Source: Erythrobasidium yunnanense (taxonomy: Eukaryota > Basidiomycota > Cystobasidiomycetes > Erythrobasidiales > Erythrobasidiaceae). From it: a DNA stretch of 64,000 nucleotides. The notes under the pieces were generated by a model. It ran no database searches. It saw only the letters and a list, made by a program, of their open reading frames with translations, and was not told the origin of the DNA. The stretch's first letter is position 1. Each line of letters starts with the position of its first letter. Both the position numbers and the translations under genes were made by a program. Positions 32,656-43,632 of this stretch are shown here, piece by piece. Location of the stretch: contig BCJC01000005.1 of assembly GCA_001600175.1 (NCBI GenBank), forward strand, positions 1,902,471 to 1,966,470, in the 5' to 3' direction.

Positions 32656-33958
32656 TTAGCGATTCTTCTTCATCAAAATGTCCGCTTGGGAATTACCTAC
32701 CCTCGGTAGAAGCTGCAACAACCACCATATAGTGGAATATGGTCCAAAGCACATATATCTCGGCGGCGATCTTGCCGTAATCGCTCTCACGACTTTATCC
32801 GCAAAGACATCGAGGTCCATAGCTGTCCGTACCGCAAAACTAATCAACCACACCGCAGCATTAGTTAAATCGTTGCAAAGCAGCTCACGGTCATTTTCAG
32901 GCTTGAACGGATCAGATGCTCTTTTCTGAAGATGCCTCTTAAAGGAATCTACATGCGCGTAGACGCTACCTGGCCGAGGTGTCCAGGTCAAACCACTCTC
33001 GCCGGGTACGTTGAGGTGTGTCCCAATGACGCCTGGTTCTATGAGCATGATATGGACCCCGAGTGAATGCAATTCGTGCTGTAGACTCTCAGACCAGGAG
33101 CGCGTTGCGGCTTTCGATGCTGCGTAGCTTGATAGGCCGGGCTGAAACCTGGCTTGTGAGTCAAGCACGGGAGCCTGAAGATAAAGACTAACCTGACCGA
33201 GCCCTGACAACGCAGACCCGATGTTCACTATCATACCGGTCTCACACTTGATCATCGATGGAAGGACGGCGCGAGCTACTCTGGCCATGCCTAGCAGATT
33301 TGTTTGTATGACGAGCTCAAAGTCCTCGATCGGAGCATCTGCAAAGGGGTCCAGCTTGAGAATGCCTAAAGAGCATATCAGTAAAGTCATTCCCTAGCCT
33401 GGATCAAGCGGGGATGGATTTACCAGCATTGTTCACTCTGGCAGAAGCAGATCGTTAGAAGTGAGAAACGAAGCAGTCATAGACGCGCACAGAATGTCGA
33501 TATGGCCTCCTGTAGCTTCCAAGATTTCGTCAATTCCAGACTTGACCGACTTGTTGTCGAGGACGTCCATCTTGATGATAGTGCATCCTAGATCTACTGA
33601 CAGCCTATGAGCTACTTTGAAGAAGCCGCGAGGAAGTTATGGATGATGCACCAGACAGGTCGCCCGTCTTTTCGGGGCTTCTTGCAGTCGCGTAGACGTG
33701 AAGCCCGACCTGACGTAGTCATCTGTTAGAGCTGGCAGTTGTGAGGTGTGCCGTAACTGACTTTGGAGAAATGTTTCGCGAGCTTTGGACACCACGTGCA
33801 TGTACGACATGAGCTGTCATTGTCGCTTAAGAGCTGTCATCAAGCCAACGCACTGCGTAGCCTATCCCGCCAGTGGAGCAGCCTGTCACAACTGCTATCT
33901 TGCGAGATTGCGACATACTGTAGCTTGGATCATCTAGAGAAGAGCTTCGTGATCTCAT
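32656..33958 (-). CDS. AYR1: short-chain dehydrogenase, AYR1-like (1-acyl-DHAP reductase type)
   Basis: Exons 33958-33854, 33782-33762, 33709-33657, 33604-33491, 33437-33424, 33365-33193, 33141-32656; 321 aa (307 if Met at 33916). Classical SDR: cofactor loop VVTGCSTGGIGYALAKHFSK, HVYATAR, KMDVLDNKS, VNNAG, VNIGSALSG, and catalytic Y-x3-K in SSYAASKAATRSWSE. HIMLIEPGVIGTHLN follows, then a C-terminal hydrophobic stretch (STIWWLLQLLPRV) that could anchor it to ER or lipid droplets like yeast Ayr1, which reduces 1-acyl-dihydroxyacetone phosphate with NADPH. Exons of 21 and 14 nt encode the Rossmann helix and NNAG. Confidence 0.85.
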
Positions 33959-34403
33959 GATCAACTTGCATCAAGTCAGCAAACAACTTTGGACAATGTT
34001 CGCAGGATTTCAGACGCGTTACGACGACGTATTATAACATACTGCTTGTCATGTCGTATTATATTACCTTGCTCTTGGCTGCCTACCTATCTAGGCACCG
34101 TGCCCTGCTGCTAGTGGCGCATCACCAAACGGGCGGGCCTGTCACCTGTTTGTCTGTTGACTGAAACCAACAACATCCAGGGAATCACGCAGGTTGACTC
34201 TGCTCCAATTACATTCAATTCATACACAATGTTGTGAGTATCCTCGCGAAAGAACGGCCTCGAGATGTGACCCGTGGCCCAAGCTGATAGTACGGTCCAA
34301 CAGCGACGCAAACGATGACACGTCCATCTACAGCAGGGATAGCAGGTATTACGCACCATAGCACTGTCAGAGATGTATATCCAGGCTCACCGCATCCCGC
34401 AGA
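33959..34403. other. divergent intergenic region
   Basis: Between the AYR1-like gene (minus) and the Ser-rich gene (plus). An ATG at 34229 immediately followed by a donor-like gtgagt could be a first 5' exon of the Ser-rich gene, but this is not required by the frame. Nothing else recognised. Confidence 0.45.
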
Positions 34404-36117
34404 ATGCCCTCGCTGGTCATGGAGAATGGCCAAAGCATGCAAGACTACTATGCCCAGCTACAGGCGAATGGCGGCAGCAGCAGCAGTAAACCTGGTGCAA
34501 GACCTCGTAGAAACTCTGGTAGCTCAATCATGTAGGCGACCTCGCGCGTTTTGCTCTGGTCTCGAAGCAGGGCCCCTTTGTTGACGCCCTTGGTATATTG
34601 CAGGTCTGAGACTGAGCGCAAGTATGGATGGTCAGGCAGTAGAGGAGGAGTCAGCAATGAGAGTGCAGCTCCCAAATATCGCGTAAACAGCACGGGCCAG
34701 CTCGTACTTGCAGATTCATCCGACAAGACTGCGCCAGCAGCAACACAGCCTTCGCCATCATCGTCTTCAGGAGGAAGACCTACGCTTAAGAGTGCACTCA
34801 GCGATACTAGCACCAATGGCAGTGAGCGCCCGTTCCATTTACCCAAATTTATCACGTTGTTGAGCTAAGACTATCGATGCTTTCGCAGAACCAATGTACA
34901 GACCTGCCTTTGCGCCCTCTGCAGACTTACCGGCTTCAGAAGACGAGAACGACGAAGATCTCGACCGGGTAATCCAGCATGACTTGCCAACTACACGCAG
35001 TGTCAAACCTCGAACATCGCTCAAGCAGAAACTAGGCAGCTTGGTAGCGCGCGTAGGAAGTGTCAGGAAAGGTACTTCTCCACCTCCTCCCCTGCCTTCG
35101 GGTCCAAACGCTGCGAACGCAACTGGAGAGGGTGTACCTGCTGCCTCGACTGCTGCTCAGGGCGCGACTGTCAGGCGAGGAGTGACAGTTGGAGGAGGCG
35201 CAACTAGCAGCAATAGTAATGGTGGCAGCCCAGATAGACTAGCTCGACCCGCATTCACCAGAAAAGGTTCCAGCGCGCTCAGCCAGAGCACCATCAAAGA
35301 AGAGTCCTCCCTCACCTCTAATTCCGACAACGCACTTCGCCCCGTACCCACTCTGCGCTTCGATAGCGACAACGACGAGAATGTGATGCGTGATTCGGAG
35401 GGAGGTACTTATGCGGGAGGCTTTGTGGGCCTAGCTAGGAAGTTGAGTAGAAGAGCAACGACGGGAGGAGCGAGTGGACGTGGAAGATCATTGAGAGACG
35501 AGAGGGAGATCGCGGCTAATACAATCCAAGATAGGGAAGCTGCTGAAGCTATGCTGAGGGGTGCGTTTCGATCCTTTCCTGAATGTTAAGGTTTTTGAAT
35601 ACTGATGATGTATTGTGCAGACCTCGCGACTATACCACTGCACAAGCCACCTCGCTCAGCACATGTCCCGAATGCCAAACCACTCTCTTCCTTCCCACCC
35701 CGCGCGGCACTCCGTACCTCCACCGACAACACGCTCGCTAACGCACCTCGGTATTCCTACTATCAACGTCCTCTAAATACCGCCGACGGGCCTCGGAAGC
35801 GTGATAATGGCGTAGATCGTTCAAACACAATTGCTGCTGGGCCTACTTCCACTTCCTCTTCGAACGTAGACAAACAGCCAAGAGTATCGAGTAGAAGAGA
35901 TAGATCGGGCTCTACGCCCTCTACGTTCTCAACGAGCAGCTCTACAGGCCTTGTAAGTGGAGAGAAGAAGTCATCGTCAAAGATCCCGCCTGTCCCGCCT
36001 CTTCCGAAGATATTGGGTAATGAGGATGATGAAGAGAAAGAGAAATCAGAGGGAGAATGGACGACATTCAAGAATAGTGAAAGCTCTACGAGTTTGGCTG
36101 CTAAAGCACATGCTTGA
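34404..36117 (+). CDS. hypothetical Ser/Thr/Pro-rich basic protein
   Basis: Exons 34404-34531, 34604-34821, 34889-35560, 35621-36117; 504 aa. No domain recognised. Mostly disordered: Ser/Gly/Pro-rich with acidic DLPASEDENDEDLDRVIQ, a basic helix (SLKQKLGSLVARVGSVRK) and a predicted helix REIAANTIQDREAAEAML. Later come DLATIPLHKPPRSAHVP, the Pro-rich motif KIPPVPPLPKIL (SH3-ligand-like) and an acidic end EDDEEKEKSEGEWTTF. No signal peptide or membrane span. The SH3-type motif and charge blocks suggest a scaffold (inference). The start is the first in-frame Met; a small upstream exon is possible. Confidence 0.65.
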
Positions 36118-36317
36118 GCATATCTGTATATTCTGGTCTTGCAACCGTTATTAGTCATACTTCTCGCGTTCTGTGTAATGGCTCTCTCTTACATCGTAAT
36201 CTCGGCCTTGAGTTTGTTGTCTGTTGATAGTTTTATTTCCTTTGATCATGCATAGTCCGTATTGTCATTACCCGTGCCTGTACAACAACATAGTACATAA
36301 CTACGAATGAAGATCGT

Positions 36318-39300
36318 CTATGCTATGGGAGTCTTTTCTGATTGAGATTGTAAAAGAGCCGCTGCAAGCCGTTTGTAGTCCGCAAGCAGTATCGCCACGT
36401 CTTTCAGACGCAGATCATCGGCTTCGCAATCTAAGAAGCGTTGTATAGGCGGAGCGATGTCGATATTGGATGTATTGAGGGTTTGAGGAGTAGCCTTGCT
36501 CTTCTGCGAAGCTGGTCGAGGTGGTAGAAGAGGAGGCGAAGACATAGGATGTACAGCGATAGTTGGGGAGGATGGTAGATCAACTGACTTCTGTGAGCTC
36601 GCAGAGCTGGTAGGCAGTAGAGGAGAGGAAGTGAAAGCTGAGAACAGCCCGCCCGGCTTCCCGCCAGCGGGCGCAACTCGATCTAAAGCTGGAGAGCCGC
36701 TCAATCGAGAAAGTCCAGGTAGAGCAGCCAGTCTTGAGCTTATCGAAGTGCTTGCAGCCGAAGTGTTCGATTCGTTTGACAAGCTTACTTCGATATTCGG
36801 CGCTTTGGTTTCGGTACCCAGTTGGTGCGGCGCATCTAGCATCTCCGTTTCTTTGACCTCATCAGACCCGTTGGTCCGCAAAGACGGTACTACTGAGCTG
36901 AGGGTAGATCTCCGAAGTATTGTATCGCGTAATGAAGTAGGTTTAGATGCGCCGCCAGCCAGGACGCTCTGAACTTCTTCTATAGTCTGAGGCAGACGAG
37001 CTGCTTCAGCCGCAACTGGCGTACGCGCCAGCAGCCCGCCCAGTATCCGATATCCTCCAAGTCCAATATCTGCCGCCTGTCCAAGGACTTTCCCAGCTGA
37101 TCCAACCATATCAGCCGCACGGTGGCGCATGCGCGGAGCTTGTACAGCGAGGTCCTGAGTAGTCATTATCCTGTCTGTACCCAGGCCTAGCGTGCCGAGG
37201 TCGCAGCTCATCAAGAATGCCCGCACTGCATCCATGTTGCACAAACAGTATTCTCCTTCGCCTCTGATCAGGCTGTCTGCCCTGAAGCGCTGTATGTAGG
37301 ACAGGTGCGAGACAAGATGTGATGGATTGGCTTGCACCACTGAATAGATTAGAAGAGGAAGTATGGCATCTGCGCTCGTTGATGACTGCTTCTTCGGTGC
37401 AGCTGTACTGCTCTTTGATGCTCTCCTAGCGCGTTGAGCTTCTGATGTTGTTTCGGCAGCACCGTCTTCGACGAAGTCGCGCGAAGTCTTCAGGCCATAT
37501 GAATCCTGAAGTGACGCTTCTGGCAGCTTGATGGAAGGTAGCTCATTGCTATATGTCGAAAGAGGACGGGAAGTAGGCATCCTCGGAGTGCGCTCTGCAT
37601 TCTGTATATCATCCTCTGCGATCGCCAGTCCTAGACTCGACCTTCCGCCGAGCGACTTGGCGTCATCTGAAAGTTCATATTCGACTATGCTGTTACTGCG
37701 CGAGGCCGGTCTCTCTGAAAGTTGATCTTGCTTCAGTGGAACGGCAGGAAGCTGTTCTAGGGAGTCTACAATGATCTTGTGCACTTCGACCAGTATTTGT
37801 AGCTTTGCAGATGGACTCCGACAAGCAGGCTCGTTCAGCTGCGTGAAGTCTGCGAACAGAAGTCAGTATGGCTTGGTTTCAAGCGAGTCTTGGCATATCC
37901 GGAGCTTACGTTCTCCGCAGATTCTGGTGATGTCCTCGAGACCTTCACGCAGTACTTTTCGCTCATCGTCCCATTCCGCAGGACCACCCCCTGATGCTTC
38001 CACCTGTAATCCGAGGTGATCAAGCGTCAAATCCAACATATGTAGACCAGCAATCCTAGTGGCCAGACTCTCGTCGTCTCGTCTATCTGAAGCGCTTGGA
38101 GGTGAGAATATTCTGGCCAAACTGTATTAGTATGCTCAGACTGACTTGCTTGTATCTACTTACTTGTCGTATAGCATTTCGCAAACGAAAGCCTCTACTT
38201 TCTCCAGATCCTCGTCAACATCGACGATGCTAACTGCGCCAACCTTCTCATCTACATCTTTCCGAAGTGCATCCTCGCCAGCAAGCTTTTCCTGAGCAGC
38301 TTCTTCGAGTCTAGCTCGAACATCGTACCAGAGCTCCTGCAATGCACTTGTCACAGTGATGATGTCTGCATTGACCAAGGATCCGTCTGCCGTAGTATTG
38401 CTATTATCAATCTCTGTCGTAGGAGAGATGCCGCTGAGCTGCTTGAACGTTGGTTGGAATCGCCTCTGGAACTGCAAGACCATTCGAGAGACGCTCTCAT
38501 CCATGCCGTCCAAAGCGTCTTTCGTCCGCGTGTCGAAAGATGACTGTACGGCTTTGACCAGCTTCTTACGACTGAGCACCTTGTCTATCACGTAAGCCGG
38601 GCAGGAGACCATCGTTGAAGGAATCGTAGTGGCAGAAGGAGCCATTCCAAGCGCTTCTGGTCCTAGTACAGAGTTTCGAGGTGATTTATCCGGTGAACCG
38701 CTTGCTGGAGGCCGCTGTCCGCCAAAGAGACTGGCAAGTGACCGCTTGGGAACAGCTCTTGTGGACTTTGTCGGGGTACTGACTTGGAAAGGAGTCTGTC
38801 TAGGGATCTGGAGGTCCAGCTCGAGACCCAATACAATTGAGGGCTGCCCAGCTTCCACTTCTGCTGGAGTCGCAACAGGCACGAGTTCCATGATTGAGGA
38901 AGTAGAGAGATCGCCGCTTGAGACGACGCTAGTGAAGGATATAGATGAGCCCGTCTTTGTGCCTCTGACTCCGCTCAACGTTGAGCAATTCTGGCCGTCT
39001 TTCAGGATGATATGATCCTTTATGAGCTTCGGAGTGACATCGTGACCCGTCTCCTTCGGTAACAATAGGGCAGCCTGACGACAGGAGCTAAGTTAGAAAG
39101 CTCTCGGCCTCAATCAAGGACAGACCTACCTTCCCGCTCTTCAGCGCCGTGACTACAGTCTCCCACTCTGCATCCAGCTCTCCAGTAAGTCTCTGTATGA
39201 TAGCCCATCCTGTACTATCTTGACCAAGTCCTGCTTTCTGTGCCGTGGCCTGTAAGCTCTGCATCTGCAGCTTAGTGGTCACGCTCGATGGGCTGACAGG

Positions 39301-39588
39301 CGTGGCAGGTACCGTAGTCGCAGATGTCTGCGGTAGAGACATACTCCCCGTCGAAGGGGGTCTTTGACGCGGCTTATATGTCACAGCATATTGGCTTCTT
39401 GTCGCTGACGCTGCTGCGGACGACGAGACAGTTGAGGCTTGCTCATGCTTCTCTTCAGGGTCTCCTAGAGGATGTACAGACAGAGTTTCGTAGGATCTCA
39501 TAGCTTTGATGCGCCTGGAATTAGGTGAAACGGACCGCGAGCTTGACGGTGAGGCATCAGGCTCGTTCAAGCTGGCGGTTTCAGCCAT
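36318..39588 (-). CDS. VPS9-domain Rab5-type guanine nucleotide exchange factor
   Basis: Exons 39588-39130, 39074-38164, 38112-37910, 37849-36318; 1034 aa. VPS9 region: EKVEAFVCEMLYDKIFSP, DDESLATRIAGLHMLDLTLD and KLQILVEVHKIIVDSLEQL. Then, after a Ser-rich insert of roughly 110-120 residues, come SADAILPLLIYSVVQANPSH, LVSHLSYIQRFRADSLIRGE and EYCLCNMDAVRAFL. VPS9 proteins activate Rab5/Vps21 GTPases in endosome traffic. The N-terminal 430 residues are Ser/Thr/Pro-rich with no recognised domain; the C-terminus ends in a short acidic helix. Orthology (Vps9, Muk1 or RIN-like) not decided. Divergent from the MaoC gene with 158 bp between starts. Confidence 0.87.
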
Positions 39589-39746
39589 GGTGAGGAAGGT
39601 GTCGTATCAATCAGATCTATCGTAGAGTCTTGCATCGCGACTTTCAATCCATTGTGTAAAGTTTCACCTTCAAGGTCATCAGGGACAGAGCGTGCAAGGT
39701 TGCCGGGACAGCGATTTGTCGCCAGAACAAAGAAAGTAGACGCAAA
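39589..39746. promoter_or_regulatory. 158-bp divergent promoter, VPS9 GEF and MaoC hydratase
   Basis: The start codons at 39588 (minus) and 39747 (plus) are 158 bp apart, so this is a shared short promoter. No binding site can be named with confidence. Confidence 0.5.
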
Positions 39747-41131
39747 ATGGCACCCGAAATCAGCAAGGCAGTCGGCCACAAGGCGCCAGAGCAGCCTGTA
39801 GCTTGGAACCAGCGAGATCTGCTGCTTTATGTCGTCCGTAATCTCGAAAGAACCGGCAAGCAAGATCCAGCTGAATCGCGTCTGGATAGACTGGCATCGG
39901 AGCACGCGCAGATGAGCTACAACTGGCCTACGAACTCAACAAGGACTGGAAGCCATTCCCTACATACCCTCTGGTTCTCGCTCTCAGTATGCCGGTGTCC
40001 CGGATCTTTCACCAACTCAGCTGATTCGCCGGCCTTCGTGTCCAGAGGGAGCTTCGCAAGATGTAACCAACTTTGGTGAGATGCTGAAAGGCCGAGGCGG
40101 GCCTGCACCACCTGGCATGCCCAAGCTAGATCCTAACCGGTGAGGCCTCTTGTAGTATGGTTCGCAATCCCTGCTGATACATAGTATTAGAGTCGTACAT
40201 GCCGAGCAGACTATCAAGATCTTGCGCCCGCTACCCAAAGAAGCCAAACCCGAGCATGGCTTCAAGCTGGTTTCCAGCATTGGAGGAGTGCACGACAAGG
40301 GTGAGTACTATTACTTGAACCATTGTATACTCACTGAATCCTTGTGAAGGCAAGGGTCTGATCATTGAGAATGTCTCGACGCTGGTGTGCGTCAGCTTGC
40401 ATTGCTTGCGGAAGAGGTAGACTGAGATGCCCAACAACAGCGATGGCAAAGGCAATGAGTACTGCCACATGGTATCTTCCAGCTACAACTTTGGAAAATA
40501 CGATCTCGGTGGCTTCTCCAAGTCTGTCTCGCCAAAGCTTTCAGTCGAGACCCAGAAGACGGCACCCAAGAAAGATCCCGACTTCATCGCTGAAGACAAG
40601 ACAACAAAGGAGCAAGCGCTCTTGTACCGTTTGTCTGGGTGTGTGGATTTACTTGCGTTTTTCGTGCTTGTGGCTAACCTGCCTAACTTAGTGACTATAA
40701 CCCTTTGCACGCACGTCTAGTGTCACTTTAAATGCATTTAACGTTGTCTGACATTTTACCTTGCAGATCGATCCCGAGATCGGCTCGAAGCTAGGATTCG
40801 GCGGTACTATCCTACATGGGCTCTGCTTCTATGGCATTGTAAGCGACCCTCATATAGCTTCGAACATATACTAAACAAATTTCAGGCCGCTCGAGCGATT
40901 GTCAAGCACGTGGCCAAAGGGGACGGATCTCGCTTGAAGGAAATTGGCGGCCGCTTCACTTCTCCCGTCCTTCCAGGCCAGACTCTGGTAACACACATCT
41001 GGACACAGCCTGCTAAGAACAATGCTGGAGATATTCAGGTCGACTTCGCGCAGCAGATCAAGGAGACTGGAAAATGGAGCTTGGCTGGATGTGCCTTGAT
41101 TGCTGCTGAGGGTGGGAAGGCGAGGTTGTAA
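39747..41131 (+). CDS. peroxisomal MaoC-type enoyl-CoA hydratase 2
   Basis: Nine exons: 39747-39833, 39890-39986, 40046-40139, 40191-40300, 40350-40384, 40421-40638, 40692-40719, 40767-40838, 40886-41131; 328 aa. Double hotdog fold: WNQRDLLLYVTGIGARADEL, DWKPFPTYPLVLALKG, RVVHAEQTIKILRPLP. The catalytic hydratase 2 block is GDYNPLHARLIDPEIGSKLG followed by TILHGLCFYGIAAR. It hydrates trans-2-enoyl-CoA to (R)-3-hydroxyacyl-CoA in beta-oxidation. In many fungi this activity is the C-terminal part of a multifunctional enzyme; here it stands alone. The last three residues, ARL, fit a peroxisomal PTS1 signal. Exon 1's donor is gtccgt, chosen to give LLYVTGIGA. Confidence 0.9.
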
Positions 41132-41484
41132 GGTAGGTGAGTGAACGTGAGAGACAGGAAATGAACGAACAAGATCATCCGACTGGAATAGCATGTCAAT
41201 TATGTATAACGAGAAGCCATGCGAACACGCAAGGATGGGACAAATATACACCCTCCTATTCCAACCATATACCATCTCTCCCGATCCCTTCATGCGCTTC
41301 CCCTTCCTCGCTCATTTTCGTCCATGAAGGATCGTGCTCAACGGCTCTCTCGGGCTCTGTCCGAATAGGCTTGAAAAAAGCTTGACCTTGGGCACCCTTC
41401 GTTCTGCTCCAACTTCTGCGCTGATTGCCCTGCACTGCCTCGTACTTACTGATCGTACACATCACAATCGTACAGTGGACCATT
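41132..41484. other. intergenic
   Basis: 3' flank of the MaoC hydratase and promoter of the coiled-coil gene. No gene or RNA recognised. Confidence 0.5.
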
Positions 41485-42204
41485 ATGCAGGCCGCCCATC
41501 TCGCCGAGCTCACAATCGTGATGGAGGACGTCGAGAAAGCTGCCAAACAAACGGTCGACAATCTGAAAAAGATCAAAGCGAAGGCCGAAAGAATGTCAGA
41601 AGACGATTATATCCGTGCAATGCAGGAACAGTCTAGACAAGTACACTCGGAGAATCGCACGCTGAAGGAAGAGATTCACCAGCTCAAGCGGGCTGCCACT
41701 GAAGCCACACTCAAGAGAGCTACTGAGAAAGCGGAATATAATGCTCTGATGCACAAGTATCAAGCGTTGGGAGATGAGCAGAAAAAACTGAAGGAAAGGC
41801 TATTGGCAGACAAAGCAGCCTACAGGAAACAGTCCGACCTGCTAGCTACTGCAACAGAGATAGCCGCCATACGTAATGAGGCTATCTCGAAACTCAAGTC
41901 TGAGAACAAATGGCTGCGTGATGATATAGACGTCCTGGAATCGCGACTCGAAGAGTCCAAAAATTCGGTAAGTGACTTCACTATAGCTTCGCTATTTTGA
42001 AGTGGCTTACACGATTTGCAGAAAAAGCTCGAGAGAAAGGCGGACAACCTGGCCAAGGCGTTGGAATCGGGCTTACCCGCTCGTGCAGCTGAAGCGGTCA
42101 GTAGAGGGAAAAGATCCAAGGACGATTCTGAAGAACCCTCGGTAAAGAGAGTGAAGAGAAGCGTCCCGAAGAAGTACGGACCTGTCAGGGTCGTGATACA
42201 GTGA
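41485..42204 (+). CDS. coiled-coil protein A (paralogue of 47707-48496)
   Basis: Exons 41485-41967 and 42022-42204; 221 aa. Almost wholly helical heptad-rich coiled coil, with MQAAHLAELTIVMEDVEKAA, ERMSEDDYIRAMQEQSRQVH and SENRTLKEEIHQLKR, followed by a basic C-terminus (SRGKRSKDDSEEPSVKRVKR) that looks like a nuclear localisation signal. Family not recognised. The closest relative visible is the inverted gene at 47707-48496, with matching start, length and N-terminal half. The start is the Met that aligns with the paralogue's. Confidence 0.75.
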
Positions 42205-43001
42205 AGGGCGGCAGTTGTCAGCATAGCTAAAGAATAGATTTGGCAGCTGCATACGGTCGAGAGCGAACCGGGCACGTAGTCTCATGTCATCCTTCGAAGG
42301 TTCAGAAGTCACTTTACAATCACAGAGCTACAGGAGCGCAGTCTTTCCATGTATTGCAGAAGCCCAAGGACGCAGAGCGGCACTGTGAAGGCTACGATAG
42401 GCGGAGCTACAGGGCATTAGGACGTAGTGCTGCTGCAGAGGCTTTGCGAGACCTACGGTGCCAATATTGACACGAGCGCTCGAAGACCAGAAGCGAGATG
42501 CCAGACATCCGCCTCTGCATCAAGCCTGCGCCAGGCGAAGCTGCATTACTCGTCCTATAGATGCGCTTTCATGCAAATGCGCACCATCAGCACCCATGCC
42601 CGGTTAGGTTAGTTTCGCTTTTCCTTGCACCTTCATATACTCGTGTCTAACCCTCTCTCCGTTTCCAGCTCAGTCGGTAGAGCGTAAGCGCCCTTGCATC
42701 AAGTTCTCCCTCGAAGCCGGAATCAGGTGACCCCCCCTCATCCAGATCGGCCTCCGTTGCAAAAACCACCAGCTTGTCGGGGTGGTCCATCTGGGAAGTG
42801 TGTCGGCTTGTCGTGAGACTCCTTCAATGAAAAGAAGCATGCATTGATCTCCGGGAGCTGCGACGCTACCTGCTTCGATTGACATTAGGAAGGCCAGGAA
42901 TTTGAAGGAAGGACAACAATCTGAAAAACCGAAGAGACGAAGAGAGATAGTGTACATAGATTACTGGAGGAGTAGCCAAGACGAAGTATTGACGCGGTGC
43001 T
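42205..43001. other. convergent intergenic region with tRNA-like A-box fragment
   Basis: No protein gene recognised in nearly 800 bp. At 42668-42683 there is GCTCAGTCGGTAGAGC, a perfect tRNA D-arm/A-box, and at 42604-42612 TTAGGTTAG, the sequence that precedes the same D-arm in the tRNA-Lys-like gene at 47084-47167. No matching anticodon arm or T-arm follows, so no tRNA is called. Confidence 0.45.
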
Positions 43002-43560
43002 TCACCAACTCAGCTCCTCTGGGCCGTAGAGGTAGTATTTCGCCCTTGTTGTGACAACGCGAACGTGATCCGGTAGGTATGTTCTCCCCGCCCAGTAGAT
43101 GAGATACGATACAGCGATAAGCACTGCGTCTGTAGCGGAAAGGAGCGTCAGTTCGGCGATACGACATGAAGACGGAGCGCTGCTTGAAGGCTGAGAACCT
43201 TGACGTACGTATGAGTATACTCTCCCACTGTTGCAAATCTGAAAGTCAGCATGCTTCAAACAGGCTTGACTTCTCTTGCAGACTTGCCGTTTCCAGCATC
43301 GAAATAGCAAACGTCGCCTCGTATAGCTGCCATAGCCCTCGCGCATACTCCAAAGGACTTCCTAGCAGTGTAGGCGCTTTATATGTCGGCTGCTTCGATG
43401 CGAAGCGCTGCTGATCGCGAGATACGTTGTTGTTGCGGCCATTGTTTGCAGCTGCGAAGCTTGGATTCCGCGAATGCAGCGCAGGCGAAGAAGGAGCAGA
43501 GGAAGAAGATGTGCGTGAATGAAGGCCTGGCAACTTGCTGCTCTTGCGCTTGGTGACCAT
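43002..43560 (-). CDS. serine palmitoyltransferase small-subunit-like membrane protein
   Basis: Exons 43560-43288, 43227-43209, 43129-43002; 139 aa. A Ser-rich cytosolic N-terminus of 65 residues precedes LGSPLEYARGLWQLYEATFA, ISMLETWESILI, a hydrophobic span AVLIAVSYLIYWAGRTYLP and ARAKYYLYG-like RAKYYLYGPEEL. The layout Y-x2-Y..MLE-x-WE plus one membrane span is that of ssSPT proteins, which activate serine palmitoyltransferase in the ER, the first step of sphingolipid synthesis. Intron 1 uses a GC donor (gcaagt) with cag acceptor; this is the only choice that gives MLETWE. Exon 2 is 19 nt. Confidence 0.78.
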
Positions 43561-43632
43561 TTCTAAAATACTGGAGCAAAGGATAGGGGAAAGCGAGACA
43601 GCTGAACTTGACATTCTCTTCTCGCATTTCTA

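Noticed and set aside
42668-42720. possible tRNA on the plus strand
   Set aside because: Perfect D-arm, but spacing to any anticodon loop is wrong and no T-arm or acceptor pairing can be found.
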